35,271 nucleotides of DNA from contig NEUS01000032.1 of assembly GCA_002288455.1 (NCBI GenBank), forward strand, positions 1-35,271, written 5' to 3'. A model generated the notes under the pieces. It had not been told where the DNA came from and searched no databases. It saw only the letters and a program-made list of their open reading frames with translations. Below are positions 30,990 through 35,271 of the stretch, one piece after another. This DNA comes from Opitutia bacterium Tous-C1TDCM (lineage in GTDB: Bacteria > Verrucomicrobiota > Verrucomicrobiia > Opitutales > Opitutaceae). Positions within the stretch are counted from its first letter, which is position 1, and each line of letters begins with the position of its first letter. The translations under genes were made by a program, and so were the position numbers.

Positions 30990-33754
30990 GGCAATTCGTA
31001 AACCTCGACGAGGGCCTCGCCGGTGGCGCCGCCGACGCCCGAGATCTGCACCGTGTAGGAACGACCGGCGGGCAAGGTGGCGACGAAGGCGGCGTCGCGG
31101 CTCCCGGCGGGCAACGCGAAGGCGCCCACGGACGCGAAGGTCGGGGCGAGGTCGGCGGCCCAGGTGTCGTTTTCCGCGAGGCGGACGGCGCCGTCGAACA
31201 GTTCGAGTTTCGGGTCCGCGAGGAGGCCCGTGACGCCGAAGGGCGCCAAGCCGGGGCCGACGGCGCGGAGCAGCACGCGTTGGGTGCCGGTGCCGGCGAC
31301 GAAGAAACCGGCGATGAGAATATCGCCGCCGGTGCCGACGCGGTTGCGGGCGGAAAGATTGACCAGCCGCACGGCGCTGCCGCGGCCGGCGTCGTAGCCT
31401 TCGATCAGGACAGTGCCGCCGGCCGGACCGGAAACCTGGACGGTGGCGTCGCCGGCGAGCGGCTGGAGCAACGCGGCGTCGCGGCTGGCGGCGGCAAACG
31501 GGAAGGCGCCGAGCCCCGACGTCGTGGCGGCAAGGGAGCCGGGCCAGTCGTTGTTGGCGGTGAGGCGGACGGCGCCGCGAAAAAGTTCGAGGCGCGGATC
31601 GGGCATCGCGCCCGCGAGGCCGAAGCCCGTCAGCGCGGGCCCGGCGGCGCGGACCAACAGTTCCTTGGTGCCGCCGGCCACGACGAAGCCGACGATCACG
31701 TTTTGGTTGGCCGCGAGGGTCGTGCGCAGGGAAACGTTGCTCAGCCAGGCGGCAGGGGAAACCGCGAGAACGGCGGCCGGGCTCACGGTGCGGCCGAGGG
31801 CGTTGATGGCGGCGACCGTGTAGGCGCCGGCGTCCGTGGCGCCGACGCGCGGCAAAGTCAGCGCCGGTTGGTTCGCGCCCGGCAGCGCCGTGCCGTCACG
31901 GAACCACTGATACGACAGCGTCCCGGCGCCCGTGGCCGCGGCGGTGAACGTGACGGCGGTACCGGCCGGGGCGGTTTGGTCCCCGGGAATGACGGAGAAG
32001 AGCGGCGTTCCCGGGACGGTGCCGGCGGGCACTTCGACGAGCACGTCGCGGGTGGCGGTCGCGGCGGCATAGCCGGGGGCCGTGGCGGTGAAGGTGAGGC
32101 GGTAGGTGCCGGCGGCGAGGCCCGGCGGGACGGCGGTCGCGAAGGAGGCGCGGCCTTCGGCGTCGGTGAGCACGGGGGCGAACGGCCGGTTGCCCAGGCT
32201 GTCTTGGCCGGCGACGACGGCGCCGGACACGGTGCGGCCGGCGGGATCGGTTACGACGACGGGCGTCGCGACGCCCATGCCCCACGTGAAGGGCGGCACG
32301 GTGCGGAGCGGGGCGAGGGAGAGCGCCGCAACGGGGGCGGCCTCGGTCTCGTTGGAGAATTGCGCGGCGTCGCCGGCGGCGTTGAACGCGATCACCCGGT
32401 ACCCGTAGAGCGTGCCGGGGACGACGGCGGCGTCGCGGTAAGCGGTCGCGTTGGCCGCGAGGGAGGCAAGCGGTGCCCACGAACCGGATACGCCGGCGCG
32501 GCGTTCCACGCGGTAGCCGGTTTCCGTCGTCGCCAAGTCCGTCCAGGCGAGGGCGATCGCGGCGGCCTCGGGCGCGGCCCGCAGGCCGGCCGGGGCGGCG
32601 GGGGCCGTGGCCGGGGCGCCGGCGAAGAAGTCGGCGAGGCCGTCGCGGATCGCGGCGGCGACCAGCCGTTTGAAGGTCTCGTTGCGCAGGGCGGAATTGT
32701 CGGGCTCCGGCCGGTCCATGAAGGCGATTTCGAGGATCACGGCGGGGCGGGTGGCGAGGCGGTTCTCGCCGTAGCTGCCGTTGAAGCCCTGGACGCGGCG
32801 GTCGGCCCAGGCCGGGTTGAAATCGCGGCGGATGGCGGCGATTACGCGGGCGTGGAGCGCGTCGGCGAGCCGGCGGCTCTCGGGGCCGAAGCCGTTGTTG
32901 GTGTCGTAGAGGGTTTCGGTGCCGGTGCCGCCGCCGCCGTTGTTGTGGAGGCTGACGAGGACCTCGGCGTTGACGGAATTGGCCCAGAGCGGACGGCAAC
33001 GGATATCTTGGTTGAGGTGCGTGAAGCCGGCTTCGTTCCAGATCGAGGGATCGGCGCCGAGGGCCTTGAGGTGGTAGCGCGCGGCTTCCTGCCATTTCGG
33101 GAATCCCGTTTCGCCGAGGCCGGCGTTGCGGTCGAGATTGCGCGTCGGCAGGACGACGGAGCCGGATTCGCGCAGCAGGCCGTCGAGCAAGGTGATGAAA
33201 TCGTGATTCACGAAATCCTCGACGATGCCGGAGAAGAAACTCCGCTGCAGGACATAGGTGCTGCCGAGCAGATAGTAGCCGTGGCCGGGGCTGACGGCGA
33301 CGCGGCGGCCGGCGAGACCGGCGCGGGCGGGTGGGGGCAGAAGAGTCGGCAACGCGGCCGCGACGGCCGGACGCTCCGCGGCGGCGAAGATGTTTTCCAG
33401 CGGGATGCCGGCGACCGTGACGTAGATTTCGAAGGCGGAGAATTCCGGCCGCAGGATGTCGGCCGCGGCTTCGAGCAACGGCGCCAGCGCGTGTTCGAAG
33501 GCGAGGGTGCCGGGACCGTAGGCGAGGATTTCGGCGCCGAGATCGAGGCTGAGCCGGGTGCCTTCGAGGCGGGAGCCGAGGATCCGGGGGGCGGGCAACG
33601 TGTCCGCCGGCGCCGAGGCGGCGCGGACCGCCGTGAACGCCTCGGCGGCAAGAGACGCGCGGGCGGCGGAATCGAGCGGGCGCAGCGGAGCGGCGGCCAA
33701 GGAAAGAACGCCGAGGCAGAAGCCGGCGCACCAAGCGGGAAAGCGCGGGGACAT
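30986..33754 (-). CDS. Secreted N-acetylmuramoyl-L-alanine amidase with FnIII, Ig-like and repeat tail
   Basis: This 922-residue protein has a signal peptide (GFCLGVLSLAAAP). The amidase_3 domain covers about residues 148-378: VAVSPGHGYY (zinc His158), a Glu in GIVEDFVNHDF, VLVSLHNNGG (zinc His270) and VILEIAFMDRP (catalytic Glu342). It cleaves the amide between MurNAc and the stem peptide. After it come a fibronectin III domain (about 385-475), a carboxypeptidase-like beta segment, an Ig-like domain (about 620-710), and two repeats of a roughly 100-residue unit (LLVRAAGPALTGFG... and VLLRAVGPGLAPFG..., each with DP-LELF-GAVRL) common in Opitutales secreted proteins. The modules probably bind the cell surface. 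ATG 33754 was chosen for the signal peptide; the frame continues upstream to 33904 without coding character. Confidence 0.92.
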   Translation of the reverse strand: MSPRFPAWCAGFCLGVLSLAAAPLRPLDSAARASLAAEAFTAVRAASAPADTLPAPRILGSRLEGTRLSLDLGAEILAYGPGTLAFEHALAPLLEAAADILRPEFSAFEIYVTVAGIPLENIFAAAERPAVAAALPTLLPPPARAGLAGRRVAVSPGHGYYLLGSTYVLQRSFFSGIVEDFVNHDFITLLDGLLRESGSVVLPTRNLDRNAGLGETGFPKWQEAARYHLKALGADPSIWNEAGFTHLNQDIRCRPLWANSVNAEVLVSLHNNGGGGTGTETLYDTNNGFGPESRRLADALHARVIAAIRRDFNPAWADRRVQGFNGSYGENRLATRPAVILEIAFMDRPEPDNSALRNETFKRLVAAAIRDGLADFFAGAPATAPAAPAGLRAAPEAAAIALAWTDLATTETGYRVERRAGVSGSWAPLASLAANATAYRDAAVVPGTLYGYRVIAFNAAGDAAQFSNETEAAPVAALSLAPLRTVPPFTWGMGVATPVVVTDPAGRTVSGAVVAGQDSLGNRPFAPVLTDAEGRASFATAVPPGLAAGTYRLTFTATAPGYAAATATRDVLVEVPAGTVPGTPLFSVIPGDQTAPAGTAVTFTAAATGAGTLSYQWFRDGTALPGANQPALTLPRVGATDAGAYTVAAINALGRTVSPAAVLAVSPAAWLSNVSLRTTLAANQNVIVGFVVAGGTKELLVRAAGPALTGFGLAGAMPDPRLELFRGAVRLTANNDWPGSLAATTSGLGAFPFAAASRDAALLQPLAGDATVQVSGPAGGTVLIEGYDAGRGSAVRLVNLSARNRVGTGGDILIAGFFVAGTGTQRVLLRAVGPGLAPFGVTGLLADPKLELFDGAVRLAENDTWAADLAPTFASVGAFALPAGSRDAAFVATLPAGRSYTVQISGVGGATGEALVEVYELP

Positions 33755-33844
33755 GAAGCGGAGCAGACGTAACGGGTGTTGCCGCCGCGGCAATCCCGCA
33801 GGCCAAAGCAGTGGAGGTGGGTACGGCTTTGGCTTTGTCAGCAG

Positions 33845-34009
33845 AGTTGGGTCACAGAGGTCACCGAGGGAGGGACCGAGTTCACGGAGGACCACTTGCC
33901 GCAACGGAGGAGGGGAGGCAGTCTGAGCCTGCAGGATAGGCCGCTGCGATGGGTAGCTTCCTCTGCTCTGTGATCCTCCGGTTCGGCTCCGTGTCCTCTG
34001 TGGCCAACT
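33845..34009. repeat. Degenerate inverted-repeat (MITE-like) element
   Basis: The left end reads AGTTGGGTCACAGAGG (33845-33860), and the right end (33995-34009) reads, on the other strand, AGTTGGCCACAGAGG, so the ends are inverted repeats with small differences. Partial complementarity continues inward (CACCGAGG/CACGGAG-type words, TCACGGAGG). No gene is credible inside. The base composition is clearly lower in GC than the neighbouring genes. It fills most of the gap between the amidase and the esterase. Confidence 0.5.
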
Positions 34010-34021
34010 GTTTTCGTGACT

Positions 34022-34771
34022 TTAAGGCGCGGTCCCGAACAACGCGGCCAACCCCGCGCCGAAGGCGTCGGGGAGGACGTTGAAGTGGTTGCGGCGCGGG
34101 AAACGGCGTGACGTCACCGCGAGTCCGGCGAACGGGGCCGCGGCCAATTGCGCTTCGAGCAAGGCGAGGTCGCCGAGCATCGATTCGGAATCGCGTTCGC
34201 CGACCGCGAGGAAGAGCCGTGCCGGCAGGGCGGGCCGGCGCGCGTGGCGTTCGCGGCCCAGCCGCAAGATGCTGCGGTCGTCCCACCAGACCGAGGGTGC
34301 GCTCGCGAGGTGGTGGGTGAAGAACGGTTCGTCCTGCCAGAGCGCCTGCAGCACGAGCAGAGCGCCGAGCGAATGGCCGGCGAGGCCGCGGACGGCGCCG
34401 TCGATCGGGATGCGTTGCGCGAGATCCGGCCAGAACGTTTGCCGGAGAAAGGCGAGAAAGGCTTCGCCGCCGCCGCTCGTCGGTTCGTCGGTGTGCGCGG
34501 TCGGCGTGTAGTCGCGGCCGCGGCGGTTGCCGGGTTGCGCATAGCTCGCGCCGTAGCCGAGGCCGACGAGGCGGAGCGGCGGCACCGCGCCGGCGAGCCG
34601 CAGCGCGTCGTAGGCGGCGACCGCGGGGGCGAACTGGTCGTCGCCTTCCAGGAAGAGCACGGCCGGGGCGCCGGCCGGCGCGTCGTGCAGGTAAACCGGA
34701 TACACGGTGCCGGTCTGGGGCGAGGAAAGGCAGAAGGCGGGTGTCACGGCGGCGGAATTGGAGGCGGACAA
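34022..34771 (-). CDS. Alpha/beta hydrolase, Fes/IroE-like esterase
   Basis: About 250 residues carry the features of the esterase family that includes enterochelin esterases: PVYLHDAPAGAPAVLFLEGDD near the N-terminus, the nucleophile elbow LAGHSLGALLVLQAL (Ser), SAPSVWWDDRSIL, LFLAVGERDSE (acid region) and FPRRNHFNVLPDAF (catalytic His). The substrate is an ester, otherwise unknown. The start is doubtful: no ATG fits. TTG 34771 and GTG 34747 are possible; the open frame continues to 35158 but that would overlap the divergent oxidoreductase gene. No signal peptide is obvious. It is divergent from the GMC gene with a gap of about 80 bp. Confidence 0.85.
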   Translation of the reverse strand: MSASNSAAVTPAFCLSSPQTGTVYPVYLHDAPAGAPAVLFLEGDDQFAPAVAAYDALRLAGAVPPLRLVGLGYGASYAQPGNRRGRDYTPTAHTDEPTSGGGEAFLAFLRQTFWPDLAQRIPIDGAVRGLAGHSLGALLVLQALWQDEPFFTHHLASAPSVWWDDRSILRLGRERHARRPALPARLFLAVGERDSESMLGDLALLEAQLAAAPFAGLAVTSRRFPRRNHFNVLPDAFGAGLAALFGTAP

Positions 34772-34852
34772 AAACCGGTCCGAGCCGGGAGGCAAACGCA
34801 GCCGCCAGCCCGCGCTTGAATTTTCGGCGCGCGATCCTTCGATTGCCGCGCG

Positions 34853-35271
34853 ATGGCGAACCACCCCACGACCCCCGGCGCGCGCGCCCACACCTACGAC
34901 GCGATCGTGATCGGCTCGGGCATCAGCGGCGGCTGGGCGGCGAAGGAATTGTGCGAACAGGGTCTGAAAACGCTCGTGCTCGAGCGCGGGCGCGACGTGA
35001 AGCACGCCGAGGATTACCCGACGGCGCTGAAGCACCCGTGGGAGTTTCCGCACCGCGGGCGCCTGCCCGAGGCGGTGGCGAAGGCGGATCCGATCGTGAA
35101 GCGCTGCTACGCGTACGACGAAAGCACGGCGCACTTCTTCGTCAAAGACCGCGAGCACCCCTACGTGCAGGAGAAACCGTTCGATTGGATCCGCGGCTAC
35201 CAGGTCGGCGGCAAATCCCTGATCTGGGCGCGGCAGACGCAGCGTTGGAGCCGCTTCGATTTCGACGGCGC
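34853..35271 (+). CDS. GMC-family oxidoreductase, N-terminal part (runs off the end)
   Basis: ATG 34853 opens a frame that continues to the right edge (139 complete codons). The protein begins MANHPTTPGARAHTYDAIVIG and continues SGISGG, the FAD-binding Rossmann glycine motif, then AAKELCEQGLKTLVLERG with the acidic residue that binds ribose. It ends in the window with WIRGYQVGGKSLIWARQTQRW, the typical GMC GGxSxxW-like segment. Members in this phylum oxidise sugars or alcohols, often with a gluconate-2-dehydrogenase-type small subunit; no partner can be seen here. No signal peptide is visible. The family call is firm; the substrate is unknown. Confidence 0.9.
   Translation, partial: MANHPTTPGARAHTYDAIVIGSGISGGWAAKELCEQGLKTLVLERGRDVKHAEDYPTALKHPWEFPHRGRLPEAVAKADPIVKRCYAYDESTAHFFVKDREHPYVQEKPFDWIRGYQVGGKSLIWARQTQRWSRFDFDG

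Overview
The window is GC-rich, tightly packed DNA that looks like a member of the Verrucomicrobiota, most likely Opitutaceae. The evidence is a PVC-type haem-binding dehydrogenase with a CxxCH domain and HEAT repeats, an amidase with the tandem C-terminal repeats common in Opitutales, a large TonB-dependent receptor, a REP-associated tyrosine transposase (RAYT), and very many secreted proteins. No rRNA, tRNA or CRISPR array was seen. Everything here is read by eye from the sequence; no database search was run.

Layout. 1-4.6 kb: a 3'-truncated TIM-barrel sugar-phosphate isomerase/epimerase-like gene (minus), a YdcF/DUF218 protein, a small secreted coiled-coil protein, a fasciclin-domain protein, and a methyl-accepting chemotaxis protein whose sensor domain carries a haem c motif. 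4.6-4.8 kb: a 139-bp MITE-like element. 4.9-7.4 kb: a hybrid histidine kinase with an N-terminal ethylene-binding-type membrane domain. 7.6-24.2 kb: a purine island (below). 24.3-28.1 kb: a 1271-residue PmoA-like/PVC dehydrogenase/cytochrome c fusion. 28.1-34.0 kb, minus strand: a small histidine kinase-like ATPase, a phospholipase D family protein and an N-acetylmuramoyl-L-alanine amidase; the last two overlap by ATGA. 33.8-34.0 kb: a second MITE-like repeat. 34.0-35.3 kb: an alpha/beta esterase (minus) and the start of a GMC oxidoreductase (plus, runs off the end).

The purine island is the most interesting part. A plus-strand operon (HupE/UreJ-like membrane protein, adenine deaminase, ADGF-type adenosine deaminase, AAH-type adenine/adenosine deaminase) is followed by a RAYT bracketed by two 60-bp REP pairs. 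Next comes a divergent pair: a 'purine nucleoside permease' family protein (minus), and a second ADGF-type deaminase plus an acyl-CoA-dehydrogenase-like flavoprotein (plus). Convergent to these is a minus-strand operon of TonB receptor, ABC ATPase, permease and lipoprotein binding protein, and divergent from the receptor is a TetR regulator. Three deaminases and the nucleoside protein have clear signal peptides; the fourth deaminase has a signal-like sequence but no normal start codon. The likely picture is import of a purine-type compound across the outer membrane, deamination and possibly base release in the periplasm, then ABC import.

A near-perfect palindrome sits between the receptor and tetR. 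A second palindrome with the same GTAAG-6-CTTAC core and spacing sits between the nucleoside protein and the second ADGF gene, and a weaker copy lies before the HupE-like gene. This suggests one TetR regulon spanning the island.
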